A DNA stretch of 64,000 bases from Onstottus_B arcticum (GCA_038040485.1 JBBPIE010000024.1:45427-109426), one strand, 5' to 3'. Numbered from the stretch's first letter, positions 51,466-60,937 are shown. The notes: a model not told the origin generated them from the letters alone. Translations and numbers: made by a program.

Positions 51466-52911
51466 ATGCGCATAGCGAAGAGCGTCCTCGTAGCCGCGGC
51501 GGTTTCAGTCGCCGCGTCGCTTCCAGCGCTCGCGGTTCAATCGCAGGGTTCGCGGTTGATTGGCGAGGTCACAGCAAACGGGCAACAGATGCGATGGCTT
51601 CAGATGCTAAGCGACGAGATAGGAAGCCGGCTGACCGGCTCGCCGGGTTGCCGCCGCGCCGAAGAGGTTATGGAAGCCGAGATGAAGCGCATCGGACTCG
51701 GCAACGTTCGTCGCGAGCCGTACACGATTCCAGTTTCGTGGGAACGCGGGAGCGCGCAAGCGGCTCTCGTCTCTCACGGTAATCGCCCGCTTACCGTTGC
51801 CTCGTACACGTGGACTCCCGGAAGTGGCGGCGCGATCGAAGGCAATGTAGTCGAAGTGGGAGAAGGAAGGCCGGAAGATGTCGCGCGTGTAAAGGACCGT
51901 CTGCGCGGAGCTGTTGCGCTTGCGACACCGGCGGGTGAGACGCTCGACAAGGTCATCTATAACTTCTACCGCTCGCCGTTGATGGCGCGCGAGATCAAAG
52001 ACGCCGGCGGGATCGCGCTGCTCATCGCTTCCGACAAACAGCATGCGATGCCGTACACCGCGCCCATCGATTTTAACGCGCGAGTCGCGGCGCTGCCGTC
52101 GTTGTCGATAGCACGCGAAGACGTCGGTACTATTCAACGCCTGATCGCGGCAGGCCGGACACCACCCCGAATCCGTCTGGAAGTGCGCAACAAACTCGGA
52201 CCCGCGTTTGAAGCTACGAACGTGTTGGGCGAAATCGTTGGGCGAGAAAGCTCGGGCGAGATAGTTGTCATAGGCGCGCATCTCGACTCGAACGATCTCG
52301 GGCCGGGAGCGCTCGACAACGCGGCTGGTTGTGCTGCGCTGATGGAAACGGCTCGCGCGATCCTGGCGTTGGGGACACCGCCGAGACGAACGATTCGGTT
52401 TGTCTTGTTCACCGGCGAAGAGGAAGGAATGATCGGCTCGACCGCTTACGTTGCTCGTCACCGCCCGGAGATGGACCGAACAGTCGCGGCTTTGATAATG
52501 GACGTTGGAGCCGGGCGGCCGCTTGGGTGGTTCTCAATGGGCAGGACCGATCTGGACGACGAGCTTCGCGAGCTGATGAAGCCGGTCGCAAGCTTCGGCG
52601 TGTCGACGATCGAGCATTCGGCGTTTGCGGCCACGGACAACGCGGCGTTCATGTCCGAGGGCGTTCCGAATTTGATAATGCTCCAGGACGAGTCGCTGTA
52701 CTTCACGGTTCATCACAGCGTAGCGGACACGTTCGACAAAGCAGACGCGCGTGACTTTGCGGCTTGCGTTGCGACGCTTGCGGTGACGGCCTTCACGATC
52801 GCCGATCAGTCCAAGCGTTTTGGCCGAAGGCTGAATCCCGACGAAGTCAAGAAGATGGCTGCCGAGAGCAAGGTCGACGAGCAATGGCGTGCCGCCGGAA
52901 TCTGGCGATAG
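51466..52911 (+). CDS. Exported M28-family zinc aminopeptidase
   Basis: The 481-residue protein has a signal peptide (SVLVAAAVSVAASLPALA) and an N-terminal region with an inserted PA-like domain. The M28 core has VIGAHLDSNDLGPGALDNAA (His and bridging Asp ligands), VLFTGEEEGMIGS (catalytic and ligand Glu), IMDVGAGRPLG (Asp ligand) and VHHSVADTFDKAD (final His). It should remove N-terminal residues in the periplasm or outside. AAGGAGAG precedes the ATG. A 38-base near-copy of the IMDVGAG region lies at 54165. Confidence 0.88.
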   Translation: MRIAKSVLVAAAVSVAASLPALAVQSQGSRLIGEVTANGQQMRWLQMLSDEIGSRLTGSPGCRRAEEVMEAEMKRIGLGNVRREPYTIPVSWERGSAQAALVSHGNRPLTVASYTWTPGSGGAIEGNVVEVGEGRPEDVARVKDRLRGAVALATPAGETLDKVIYNFYRSPLMAREIKDAGGIALLIASDKQHAMPYTAPIDFNARVAALPSLSIAREDVGTIQRLIAAGRTPPRIRLEVRNKLGPAFEATNVLGEIVGRESSGEIVVIGAHLDSNDLGPGALDNAAGCAALMETARAILALGTPPRRTIRFVLFTGEEEGMIGSTAYVARHRPEMDRTVAALIMDVGAGRPLGWFSMGRTDLDDELRELMKPVASFGVSTIEHSAFAATDNAAFMSEGVPNLIMLQDESLYFTVHHSVADTFDKADARDFAACVATLAVTAFTIADQSKRFGRRLNPDEVKKMAAESKVDEQWRAAGIWR

Positions 52912-53074
52912 AAGTTTGCGGATTCTTTCCAGGCCAAGACGGCTCAGCCCAGACTCACAGATTCTTTGCAGAGGTTTGCGAATTTTTTTCGTCTGAACTC
53001 ATTGGCGGACCCTGGCTGCCTTTTTCCGGCCTCAGTCCCCAATCAATACTCAAACTGCTTGATGAGGTGAACAA

Positions 53075-54100
53075 ATGGCAAAGTGCGGAATTCCACGAAT
53101 CGATCAATTGATCGCCGGTCAGGACGTGCTGGCGGTTGGCAATGACCCGCAGGACCGAGCGGCAGCGGGACTCGTACAAGACCTTCTGGCCGGCCAGGGC
53201 ATTAGCGGCATGCCTGGTGTGATGGAAGAATCTCACGCCTCGTTTGGCCCAAAGACGACAGCGGCGGTGCAGCAGTTCCAACAGAGCAAGGGATTGCCCG
53301 CGTCAGGCAAAGTAGACGCAGCCACATTGAAAGCTCTGGTCGACTCGCCGGCGACCAGACCTACCGCTTGTCTCGGCTACCTGACGCTGGTCCTGGATTT
53401 CGAAGCCACGAGCATGCTGCGCGTGATGAGTTTGACTACCCTGTTCGAGGGCGCCGGAAGATTTGCCGCGTTCAACGCGAACACCGACAAGGCAGGCTTG
53501 TCGTTCGGGTTGATCCAGTGGGCGCAGAAGCCGCTCCGGCTGAACGAGCTTCTGCGCAAGTTTCAATCATCGCAGCCGCAAGCCTTCGTGAACGTTCTTG
53601 CCGATGGCGACGCGGCGCGCGCCCAAGGTCTGATCGCTCACACTGCCAAGACGCGAGGCGGGACCAACACTAACGGCAGCACAACCGACCCGGGGTTCGA
53701 TCTGGTTAAGGAGCCCTGGGCCGGCCGCTTCAAGAAGGCGGCGCTTGATCGCGCGTTGCAAGCGGTGCAGGTGACCGCGGCGCTTGATGCGTTCAACGCC
53801 TCGTTCAGGCAATTTCAAAACTTCGCGCCCCAGATCAAGTCAGAACGAGGTGTTGCCTTCATGCTCGATGTAGCCAACCAGCACGGCGACGGCGGAGCAA
53901 AGGGTATCTTTCAAACCGTTAACCAGGCCGAGCCCGGACTGAGCGAGCCGAACCTGCTGACCGCGATTGAAAACGAAGCGGTGAGAAGGGTGAGCAGCCA
54001 GTTTGGCGTCGGCAGCAACGAAGCCAAGTCGACACACAATCGCCGCGAGGCATTTCGCACCACGCCGTTGCTTTCGGATGCTCCCTTTAGTCTCGGTTGA
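53075..54100 (+). CDS. Peptidoglycan-binding protein with chitosanase/lysozyme-like domain
   Basis: The 341-residue protein begins with a PG_binding_1 repeat (residues about 25-90: FGPKTTAAVQQFQQSKGLPA, KVDAATLKALV). From about residue 105 a helical domain has LTTLFEGAGRFAAFNANTDK and GLSFGLIQWAQKPLRLNELL, with Glu and Asp placed as in GH46 chitosanase-like lysozyme folds, and later DVANQHGDGGAKGIF. There is no clear signal peptide, so export would need another route. GAGGTGA precedes the ATG. Confidence 0.7.
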   Translation: MAKCGIPRIDQLIAGQDVLAVGNDPQDRAAAGLVQDLLAGQGISGMPGVMEESHASFGPKTTAAVQQFQQSKGLPASGKVDAATLKALVDSPATRPTACLGYLTLVLDFEATSMLRVMSLTTLFEGAGRFAAFNANTDKAGLSFGLIQWAQKPLRLNELLRKFQSSQPQAFVNVLADGDAARAQGLIAHTAKTRGGTNTNGSTTDPGFDLVKEPWAGRFKKAALDRALQAVQVTAALDAFNASFRQFQNFAPQIKSERGVAFMLDVANQHGDGGAKGIFQTVNQAEPGLSEPNLLTAIENEAVRRVSSQFGVGSNEAKSTHNRREAFRTTPLLSDAPFSLG

Positions 54101-54164
54101 TGTCGCGTCGCAAGAAGGAAAGCAGCGCCGGGTGAACGTCTTGACTTGGCCGTTCGACAATTAG

Positions 54165-54202
54165 TGGACGTTGGAGCGGGGCGGCCGCTTGGCTGGTTCT
54201 CA
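54165..54202. pseudogene. 38-base fragment of an M28 peptidase gene
   Basis: 36 of 38 bases match 52499-52536 inside the M28 gene (TGGACGTTGGAGC...GGCGGCCGCTTGG...TGGTTCTCA). No frame continues on either side. The remainder of 54101-54460 has no feature except the ribosome site of the next gene. Confidence 0.6.
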
Positions 54203-54460
54203 TACGTTCTGCGTCCTAGCTTCGGACCCAGAAGAAGAGGTTTCTGAACTGTTGCGAAGGTTGAGCTTCAGGAGTAAAGCTTCAACCGTTCTCGGCGAAA
54301 TCCCCTACTGCGGAAGGCTGCCATTGCCTGCCGCCTGACTTCAACGAACACCGTTCCCCCTCCCCGGAGGAAGACTTGCAGAGTTTTCCGGTTGAATTCC
54401 GTCAATAGAGGTGTGGGGAATACACCGGAAGACGTTTCCGCGCGGAATGGGAGGGTAATT

Positions 54461-54685
54461 ATGTCCAGTACCCTTGTTGCAGGCGATAAGGCCTGGTGCC
54501 CCTTGTGCCGTGATTTTTCGGCCCTGGTCAAGGTCCACAGGGCTGCAAGACTTGTCGATATGCATAGCAGGACCATCTACCGCTATATCGAAGAGGGGAA
54601 GATACATGCGGTTAAGGTTGGGGGAAGGTCTTATCGGGTCTGTAGTGGATGTTTAGTGAGTCCGCAGTCTTCCGTCGAAACATAA
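54461..54685 (+). CDS. Small HTH (excisionase/MerR-like) protein with Cys pairs
   Basis: Started at ATG 54461 (GGGAGGG upstream), the 74-residue protein has CPLC near residue 13 and CSGC near the end, a likely zinc site. Between them is an HTH_17-type segment (ARLVDMHSRTIYRYIEEGKI, then HAVKVGGRSYRV) as in excisionases. It could be a small regulator for the following accessory genes or a remnant of a mobile element. No integrase is adjacent; the xerC gene is 2.3 kb away. Confidence 0.6.
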   Translation: MSSTLVAGDKAWCPLCRDFSALVKVHRAARLVDMHSRTIYRYIEEGKIHAVKVGGRSYRVCSGCLVSPQSSVET

Positions 54686-54909
54686 TAGACCCAAAGAAAC
54701 AGTGACAAATGCCGACATTTGGTGTTGGCCCCAAACGAACACACTGTTATCTTGCGTGAACGTAGTTGCTGGATGAACCACTTCTTAAGGAGGCTGCAGG
54801 AAGAAACCAACATTTCATGGACCTTAGCGGCTTTGCGTTCAGAATCAACCGTGTTCAACTGGGCAAGCCTTCCGATGCTGATCGTCAGCTTTGTACCTTG
54901 AGGAGGATT

Positions 54910-55677
54910 ATGAAACGATCCAGAACCCTTCTTCGCCGTTCAGCCGTTCCCGTCATTCTCGTTAGCGCCTGCTTGTTAAGTCTCGGTATTGGTGGCGTGG
55001 CACGCAGGACGCACAACGGGTTAGGTGCGCAGAGCAAGGCGCCTCGAATACAAAACAAGACCCGCTCGTTCGAGGTCACTCAGGCAGGAGCCAGTCTTGA
55101 TCCCAATGGCATCGTCGAATTATCACTTCGAAATGGATATGATAAGAACATCACAGCCTACGCAGTCTCAGTAAATAGACTGATCTCTGAAGTAGATTTT
55201 CTTTACAGTGAAGGTGAAGATCAAGTTGGAATCGCTCCCGAAGCAGTTTATGCGACACACGCCGGCGTTGCCCGATCCAGGAACCCCGACGTCGCCGCAC
55301 AGCAAGGCCTCGATATTATTGTTCTTGCTGTAGTATTCGATGATAAGACCGGCGATGGGGACCCAATGCTCATTGCAGAGATTCTGAACACACGACAAGG
55401 AAGCAAGATACAACTTGCACGCATCATTGGTTTAGTAAATAGAGCTCTAAGACCAGCGGTCAAAATTGATGATACCGCGTTTGATTTGCTCATATCTGAA
55501 ATCTCGTCCCTTCCTACTGACTCCCAAAGCTCCGTTGCGGAGTCTGACAGTCTCCGAGGGGAGAAAAACTCTGCGTTAGAGCATCTCAACCACCTAAAGC
55601 ATTCGGGCTCTCTGGACGCTAACGAAAGAATGATTCGTTTTAAAGAAACCTGCGAGAAGCTTGCTGCCAGACTTTGA
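54910..55677 (+). CDS. Membrane-anchored or exported protein of unknown function
   Basis: From ATG 54910 (AGGAGG at 54901-54906) the 255-residue protein has an N-terminal basic stretch with a hydrophobic helix (VPVILVSACLLSLGIGG), then a beta-rich domain (FEVTQAGASLDPNGIVELSL, NITAYAVSVN) and a helical end (SALEHLNHLKHSGSLDANER). I do not recognise a family. It is AT-richer than most of the window. It is followed after 47 bases by a Cys-rich secreted protein gene, probably in one transcript. Confidence 0.5.
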   Translation: MKRSRTLLRRSAVPVILVSACLLSLGIGGVARRTHNGLGAQSKAPRIQNKTRSFEVTQAGASLDPNGIVELSLRNGYDKNITAYAVSVNRLISEVDFLYSEGEDQVGIAPEAVYATHAGVARSRNPDVAAQQGLDIIVLAVVFDDKTGDGDPMLIAEILNTRQGSKIQLARIIGLVNRALRPAVKIDDTAFDLLISEISSLPTDSQSSVAESDSLRGEKNSALEHLNHLKHSGSLDANERMIRFKETCEKLAARL

Positions 55678-55724
55678 TTGGGTTGTGTCGATGAGAGCGC
55701 AGGCTGCTACCTAAGGGGAGTGTG

Positions 55725-56750
55725 ATGGCAAAAGGATTTGTTACTTTCTTAGGATCGCTACTCTTAGTAGTCTGGGCATCGGATAGAGTCAGCGCGTCGT
55801 GCTATGACGTTTCGTGGGGCCACATGGGAGACACGTTCACCTCTTGTACACCTGGTGGGGCATTCACTAAGCAGTCTCAGTGGGCAATCCAATGGCAATG
55901 TGAAGAATCTATTCACTTCATAACGACGGATAATTATGGGCATTGCAATTGCGTTGTCGGCTATTGCTTCCCGGAATTTCACTCGCCTTTTATTAATGCT
56001 TTTGGGAATTGGATACAAATCACCTATGGGGGAGATTGTAGTGGCCCGACCTGTAAGAACGGCCTTAGACTCTCGTTTGCTTATCCGCACCCGAACTGTT
56101 GCTATATGACAGCCTGTGGACAGTGCAATTTGCCTCCGGAAGCAGAGTATGAGTGTTATCAGTGCAGCGGGGGTGCCATGTGGTATCCATCAACTGGCTG
56201 TTGCTACTACGATACGCCTATTGTCATCGATGTCGAAGGCAGTGGCTTTGATCTTACAAACGCACAGAACGGTGTATCATTTGATATAGATAATAATGGC
56301 CATCAAGAGCACATAGCATGGACCTCTGCGGGTTCGGACGACGCCTGGCTTGTGCTCGACCGCAACGGAAACGGTTCGATAGACAACGCCTCGGAGTTGT
56401 TTGGGAACCAAACCCCTCAACCACCTTCCTCTCAAAAAAACGGCTTCTTAGCGCTTGCCGAATTTGACAAACCGGCGAATGGGGGAAATGGCAATGGTAA
56501 GATAGCCAGTTCGGACGCTATCTTTGCCTCTTTACGTCTCTGGCAAGACACGAATCACAACGGACTATCGGAATCGGCCGAGCTCCACACCTTACCGTCG
56601 CTTCACGTTATCGCAATAGATTTGGATTACAAGACATCAAAGCGAACGGACCACCATGGAAACCTCTTCAGGTATAGATCAAAAGTGCGCGATGAACACG
56701 GTGCCAGCGTTGGCAGATGGGCTTGGGACGTGTTCCTTCGTCGAGAATGA
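55725..56750 (+). CDS. Cys-rich secreted protein with calcium-binding-like loops
   Basis: The 341-residue protein has a signal peptide (FVTFLGSLLLVVWASDRVSA). An N-terminal half with about 20 cysteines follows (CCYMTACGQCNL, CYQCSGG, GCCYYD), probably disulfide-bonded. The second half starts PIVIDVEGSGFDLTNAQNGV and holds DxDxNG-like loops (FDIDNNGHQ, LDRNGNGSIDNASELFGN, QDTNHNGLSE), as in calcium-binding EF-hand-like secreted proteins. Start ATG 55725 has GGGGAG upstream; GTG 55722 is possible. Function unknown. Confidence 0.6.
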   Translation: MAKGFVTFLGSLLLVVWASDRVSASCYDVSWGHMGDTFTSCTPGGAFTKQSQWAIQWQCEESIHFITTDNYGHCNCVVGYCFPEFHSPFINAFGNWIQITYGGDCSGPTCKNGLRLSFAYPHPNCCYMTACGQCNLPPEAEYECYQCSGGAMWYPSTGCCYYDTPIVIDVEGSGFDLTNAQNGVSFDIDNNGHQEHIAWTSAGSDDAWLVLDRNGNGSIDNASELFGNQTPQPPSSQKNGFLALAEFDKPANGGNGNGKIASSDAIFASLRLWQDTNHNGLSESAELHTLPSLHVIAIDLDYKTSKRTDHHGNLFRYRSKVRDEHGASVGRWAWDVFLRRE

Positions 56751-56913
56751 TGCCATCTCCACTAAATCGTAACTCGGCATCGTTCTTGTTTGCCTTTGCT
56801 AGCGCGAGTTCCGCGATGCATCTGATCCCTAGCTCCCTGCCGCTTCTCCGAGTTGTATAGCCTGCCCTGAATGACAAACCAACAGCCAAGAATGTAATTG
56901 CCCTAATTTCCGG

Positions 56914-56941
56914 TTGACGCCCGCCCAGTCCGCTATAGAAT
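56914..56941 (+). promoter_or_regulatory. Candidate promoter of the xerC-hemF run
   Basis: TTGACG (56914-56919) and TAGAAT (56936-56941) are separated by 16 bases, 41 bases before the chosen xerC start. A longer reading frame would begin at the TTG of this -35 box, which is unlikely. Confidence 0.5.
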
Positions 56942-56982
56942 TGACTCATCCCTCTTCAGCAGGCAGGACTGCGGGTCTCACG

Positions 56983-57912
56983 ATGCAAGAATACATCAGC
57001 CGCTTTGGCGACTATCTGAAGTACGAGCGCAATGCCTCGCCGCACACGCTTCGCAACTACATGAGCGACCTGGAGCAGTTTCTCGATTTCTTTTGTCCGA
57101 AGGATTCGAAAGGCGAGCGGCGCTCGGCCGACATCCATGAGATCAATCACATAACCATCCGCGAGTATCTCGCGACGCTGTACGGCCAGCAGCGCAAGAA
57201 GACGTCGATTGCGCGAAAGCTCGCGACGCTTCGCTCATTCTTCAAGTTCCTTTGCCGCGAAGAAATCATCGAGTTGAATCCTGCCCGGCTGGTGTCGAGC
57301 CCGCGACTCGAAAAGCGGCTCCCCAAGGTCCTCCCTATCGAAGAAATGTTTCGCTTTCTCGAGACGCCTGACACCGGGACGATGCTTGGAAAGCGCGACC
57401 GCGCGATACTCGAGCTTATGTACGCGACCGGCTGCCGCGTTGCGGAGCTTGCCGCGATCAACGTCGACGACCTGGACTTCAAACGCGAGAGCGTCCTGCT
57501 GCAAGGCAAAGGCCGCAAAGAACGTATCGTTCCGTTCGGTTCGAAGGCCAAACTAGCGCTCTACGATTACATCGACTCGCGAGGAGAGTTGCTCGCCGCT
57601 GCACCCGAGACCAAACGCGACATTCGAGCGTTGTTTCTGAATTATCAAGGCACGAGAATAACCACGCGATCGATCGGCAGGATGGTGGAGAAGTATGTCC
57701 TGGAGTGCGCGATGCTCCACGACATCAGCCCTCATTCGATTCGCCACTCGTTCGCAACGCACATGCTTTCGGCTGGCGCGGACCTGCGGGCTATTCAAGA
57801 GCTGCTCGGCCACGCGAGTCTGGCAAGCACGCAGATTTACACGCACGTCTCGATTGAACAACTCATGCAGGTCTATGACAAAGCGCACCCGCGCGCGAAG
57901 CTCCAAGGATAA
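56983..57912 (+). CDS. Tyrosine recombinase (XerC/XerD type)
   Basis: The 309-residue protein has an N-terminal core-binding SAM-like domain (YLKYERNASPHTLRNYMSDL) and a catalytic domain with all key residues: Arg in MYATGCRVAELAAIN, Lys in GKGRKERIVPFG, HxxR in PHSIRHSFATHML, His in LLGHASLASTQIYTH and the Tyr in the same segment. It should resolve chromosome dimers at dif; XerC versus XerD cannot be separated by eye. ATG 56983 is chosen for the family N-terminus. The next gene follows after seven bases. Confidence 0.9.
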   Translation: MQEYISRFGDYLKYERNASPHTLRNYMSDLEQFLDFFCPKDSKGERRSADIHEINHITIREYLATLYGQQRKKTSIARKLATLRSFFKFLCREEIIELNPARLVSSPRLEKRLPKVLPIEEMFRFLETPDTGTMLGKRDRAILELMYATGCRVAELAAINVDDLDFKRESVLLQGKGRKERIVPFGSKAKLALYDYIDSRGELLAAAPETKRDIRALFLNYQGTRITTRSIGRMVEKYVLECAMLHDISPHSIRHSFATHMLSAGADLRAIQELLGHASLASTQIYTHVSIEQLMQVYDKAHPRAKLQG

Positions 57913-57919
57913 AGCGACG

Positions 57920-59074
57920 ATGAGTGCTGTTCCACTTACAGTGCCCGGTCTGAACGCAAGCGACTACCGAATCGCCGGTGTCCAAGAGGTTCAAACTCCC
58001 GCGCTCGCGATCTACGCGGAGATCGTCGACTCGAACATCGCGGTCACGCTTGGTTTGCTGGACGGCGACGCGAACCGTTGGCGGCCTCACGTCAAAACCG
58101 CCAAGCTCGCCTTCAGTATGCGGCGTCTGGTAGAGGCGGGAATCGCGAACTTCAAATGCTCGACCTCGCTGGAACTAATCACTGCGTGCGAAGCGGGCGC
58201 TCGAGACGTCTTGCTCGCTTATCCCGTAGTCGGAGCGAATGCTCGACGCATTCGAGATCTCTCCTCGCAGTTCGGGTCGGTTCACGTTTCGGCGCTTGTC
58301 GAAAGCAAACAGCAAATCGATGCGTGGGCCGGCAGCCGCGTCGAACTGTTTATCGACGTCAATCCTGGAATGGATCGCACCGGGATCGGGCAGGACCACG
58401 TTGAACAGATCGTTCGACTTGCCCGCGAGATCAAAGCTGCGGGCATGGTCTTTCGCGGCGTGCACTATTACGACGGCCAGCTCTCAAGCCTCGCGCTTGC
58501 TGAAAGAGAACGAGTCGCGCATCAAGGCTACGACCAATTGATGGAGATCGTCGCGGCCCTGGCGAGCGCGAGCATCCACGTCGAAGAGGTCATCACCGCT
58601 GGCACCCCGGCGTTTCCGTGCACGCTTTCGTATTCGCGCTTCAAGGACGCACCGTTTGTTCATCGAGCTTCACCAGGCACCGTAGTCTACGGCGACTGTT
58701 CAAGCCTCGCTCAGTTGCCGGCCGAGTACGGCTATCGCCCCGCAGCCGTCGTATTGTCAACGGTCATCTCTCGTCCATCTGCGCGGCGGATGACTTGCGA
58801 CGCCGGACACAAGACAGTCTCCGCCGACGCGGGAGCGCCAACGTGTGCGGTGATAGGCCGGCCCGATCTCCTCCCGCTGAAACCGAGCGAAGAACATCTG
58901 CCAATCGAAGCGCTGCCAGGAGCGGCGATTCCCGCATTGGGGGAAACGCTCTATCTCGCACCTCGGCACATTTGCCCGACGGTTAACAACTTCGACCACG
59001 CCGTGATTGTGGCTGCCGGCAGCATCATCGGCGTTGAGCGGGTAACCGCTCGGGGCCGCGAAGCTCCGCTATGA
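57920..59074 (+). CDS. D-threonine aldolase-like (alanine racemase N-terminal fold) PLP enzyme
   Basis: The 384-residue protein has the fold-type III PLP barrel: QTPALAIYAEIVDSNIA, then RPHVKTAKLAFSMRRLVEAG with the PLP-binding Lys, FIDVNPGMDRTGIGQD, GVHYYDGQLSS and ITAGTPAFPCTLSY. The C-terminal beta domain ends ALGETLYLAPRHICPTVNNF, with the His and Cys that bind metal in D-threonine aldolase and D-serine dehydratase. It would cleave a D-hydroxy-amino acid. AAGGA is upstream, and it is translationally close to xerC and hemF. Confidence 0.82.
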   Translation: MSAVPLTVPGLNASDYRIAGVQEVQTPALAIYAEIVDSNIAVTLGLLDGDANRWRPHVKTAKLAFSMRRLVEAGIANFKCSTSLELITACEAGARDVLLAYPVVGANARRIRDLSSQFGSVHVSALVESKQQIDAWAGSRVELFIDVNPGMDRTGIGQDHVEQIVRLAREIKAAGMVFRGVHYYDGQLSSLALAERERVAHQGYDQLMEIVAALASASIHVEEVITAGTPAFPCTLSYSRFKDAPFVHRASPGTVVYGDCSSLAQLPAEYGYRPAAVVLSTVISRPSARRMTCDAGHKTVSADAGAPTCAVIGRPDLLPLKPSEEHLPIEALPGAAIPALGETLYLAPRHICPTVNNFDHAVIVAAGSIIGVERVTARGREAPL

Positions 59075-59138
59075 TAAAGTGCGCTGTTCAGCAGTTGGTT
59101 GTGCGGTCGACCAACCCGCTCTCAAAGAAGGAGCACTG

Positions 59139-60113
59139 ATGCAGGAGCGTCCTCTCAAACAAAGGACTCGAGATTTCTTCGCCGAGCTTCAAACTGAGAT
59201 ATGCGCCGCGCTGGAAAAGCTCGACGGCCAGGCTCGCTTTCGTGAAGACGTGTGGACTCGCGAAGAGGGCGGGGGCGGGCGCACGCGAGTCATTGAAGCC
59301 GGCGCGGTGTTCGAAAAGGCCGGCGTCAACTTTTCCGAAGTCCACGGCGCGTTCGATGAAGCGTTTGCCGCACGGCTGCCGGTCGGTGAAGGCACGGAGT
59401 TTTTTGCAACCGGGATCTCGCTTGTGCTGCATCCGTTGAATCCGTTTGTGCCGACGGTTCACGCAAACTTCCGCTACCTTGAAAGAGGCTCCAGCGGCTG
59501 GTTCGGCGGCGGCTCGGACCTGACGCCTTACTACCCTTACCTTGAAGACGCCGTTCACTTTCATCGAACCTTGAAGGAAGCTTGTGATCGGTTCGACCCG
59601 GCGTACTATCCGCGCTTCAAGAAGTGGTGCGACGAGTATTTCTTTATCAAGCATCGCAACGAGACTCGCGGCGTCGGCGGGATATTCTTCGACTATCTGA
59701 CCGGACGGAGCGAGAACGCGGCAAACGAATCAAACGCGGCGGCGGCGGGAGGGTTTGATTCGTCGGCGGCGGCAGCGCGCGATCTGGAAAGCGTCTTCGA
59801 GTTCGTTCAGGGAGCGGGCCGCGCTTTTCTTCAAGCGTATCAGCCGATTGTCGAGCAACGCATGAACGAACCATACACCGACCGCGAACGCGAGTTTCAA
59901 CTGATCCGGCGCGGACGTTACGCCGAGTTCAACCTGGTTTACGATCGGGGCACGCACTTCGGGCTCGAGACTCGCGGGCGAACGGAATCGATTTTGATGT
60001 CGCTGCCGCCGCTGGTGCGATGGGTGTACGACTACAAGCCCGAGCCGGGCACTCGCGAAGCTGCGGCTCAAGAGTTCTTCCGGACCCGTGAGTGGTTGAA
60101 ACTGGGTGAATGA
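59139..60113 (+). CDS. hemF: Oxygen-dependent coproporphyrinogen III oxidase
   Basis: The 324-residue enzyme decarboxylates coproporphyrinogen III to protoporphyrinogen IX with oxygen. Seen: NFSEVHGAFDEAF, SLVLHPLNPFVPTVHANFRY (catalytic His region), WFGGGSDLTPYYPYLEDAVH, HRNETRGVGGIFFDYL, EFNLVYDRGTHFGLETRGRT and ESILMSLPPLVRWVYDY. A low-complexity Ala/Asn/Ser insertion (about residues 190-210) is unusual. ATG 59139 has AAGGAGC upstream. Its use implies aerobic haem synthesis. Confidence 0.95.
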   Translation: MQERPLKQRTRDFFAELQTEICAALEKLDGQARFREDVWTREEGGGGRTRVIEAGAVFEKAGVNFSEVHGAFDEAFAARLPVGEGTEFFATGISLVLHPLNPFVPTVHANFRYLERGSSGWFGGGSDLTPYYPYLEDAVHFHRTLKEACDRFDPAYYPRFKKWCDEYFFIKHRNETRGVGGIFFDYLTGRSENAANESNAAAAGGFDSSAAAARDLESVFEFVQGAGRAFLQAYQPIVEQRMNEPYTDREREFQLIRRGRYAEFNLVYDRGTHFGLETRGRTESILMSLPPLVRWVYDYKPEPGTREAAAQEFFRTREWLKLGE

Positions 60114-60249
60114 GGGGAAGGGGTGCGGGTGAGAGTTTTGCGGTCGGCTCACTCCAGGTTTGCAGAGCCCTGGGTTCGAGCGACCTTGATTCGAGCGACA
60201 TTGAAAAGAGTGCGGCCGTCGCAACTTCGCAGATAGCTACCGCTCCCAA

Positions 60250-60312
60250 CTCCGGAGGAGTTGAATGTTTATAGTACGGAGGCGACTGCGGCGGCTCACC
60301 CCGTAGGGGTGA
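60250..60312. repeat. Short palindromes upstream of the DUF2442 gene
   Basis: AACTCCGGAGGAGTT (about 60249-60263) is a near-perfect palindrome, and CACCCCGTAGGGGTG follows near 60297-60311. Both resemble small dispersed intergenic hairpins rather than terminators. Confidence 0.5.
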
Positions 60313-60387
60313 TATGGTCTTGCGCCGATGGGACATAGCACGCCGCTGGAGTGCCTGCGCTCTTGTTGCAAAGATGGGAAGATATCC

Positions 60388-60783
60388 ATGGAGAATAGAG
60401 CATTCGATCAAGAGTATGAGAAGGCGAAACGTGCGGCGGCACGAGCCGACCGGATTGAACCGCGCGCCAAGTCCGCGCGCTATGATCGCCGCACGAATCG
60501 CATAGTCGTGGAACTACGTAACGGGACGACCTTCATGTTTCCTGCCGGATTAGCAGAGGGGCTGGCGGGAGCATCACCGAAGGAGCTGGCTGACGTACAA
60601 GTGACACCCTCGGGCAGCGGTCTTCGCTGGCCCAGTCTCGATGCCGACCTTAGTTTGCTGAACCTCCTGGCAGGTGAGCTTGGATCAAAGAATTGGATGG
60701 CAAAGCTGGCTAGCGACGGCAGAGGTGAGGTTAGAAAGCAAGCACGTCCAGGATCGGGAAGCAGCCGGAGATCGAAGGCGTAG
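60388..60783 (+). CDS. DUF2442-type protein
   Basis: The 131-residue protein (from ATG 60388) has a basic N-terminal helix, then the DUF2442 pattern: RYDRRTNRIVVELRNGTTFM and FPAGLAEGLAGASPKELADV, then GSGLRWPSLDADLSLLNLLA. DUF2442 proteins often pair with a DUF4160 partner in toxin-antitoxin-like loci, but none is seen here. A basic, Ser/Arg-rich tail ends the protein. Confidence 0.75.
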   Translation: MENRAFDQEYEKAKRAAARADRIEPRAKSARYDRRTNRIVVELRNGTTFMFPAGLAEGLAGASPKELADVQVTPSGSGLRWPSLDADLSLLNLLAGELGSKNWMAKLASDGRGEVRKQARPGSGSSRRSKA

Positions 60784-60937
60784 TAACCAGCTCAATCCCC
60801 CGTCGATGCGAGTAAGAGAATCGAGCCTGTTCTTGCCTCCTCACCCAATTCGCAATTGACAACGATTCGCCGTTGCTTGTAAGAAAGCAGCGCGAGGCTT
60901 GAGACTTTCGCCCTTCACGAGAAAGCGAGATCGACTA

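Noticed and set aside
54719..54901. 60-residue open frame ending at the ribosome site of the 54910 gene
   Set aside because: No ribosome site of its own and no recognisable pattern; a leader peptide cannot be excluded but is not supported.
56914..56982. TTG start giving a longer XerC-type protein
   Set aside because: The TTG is part of a promoter-like -35 box and the added residues do not fit the recombinase N-terminus.
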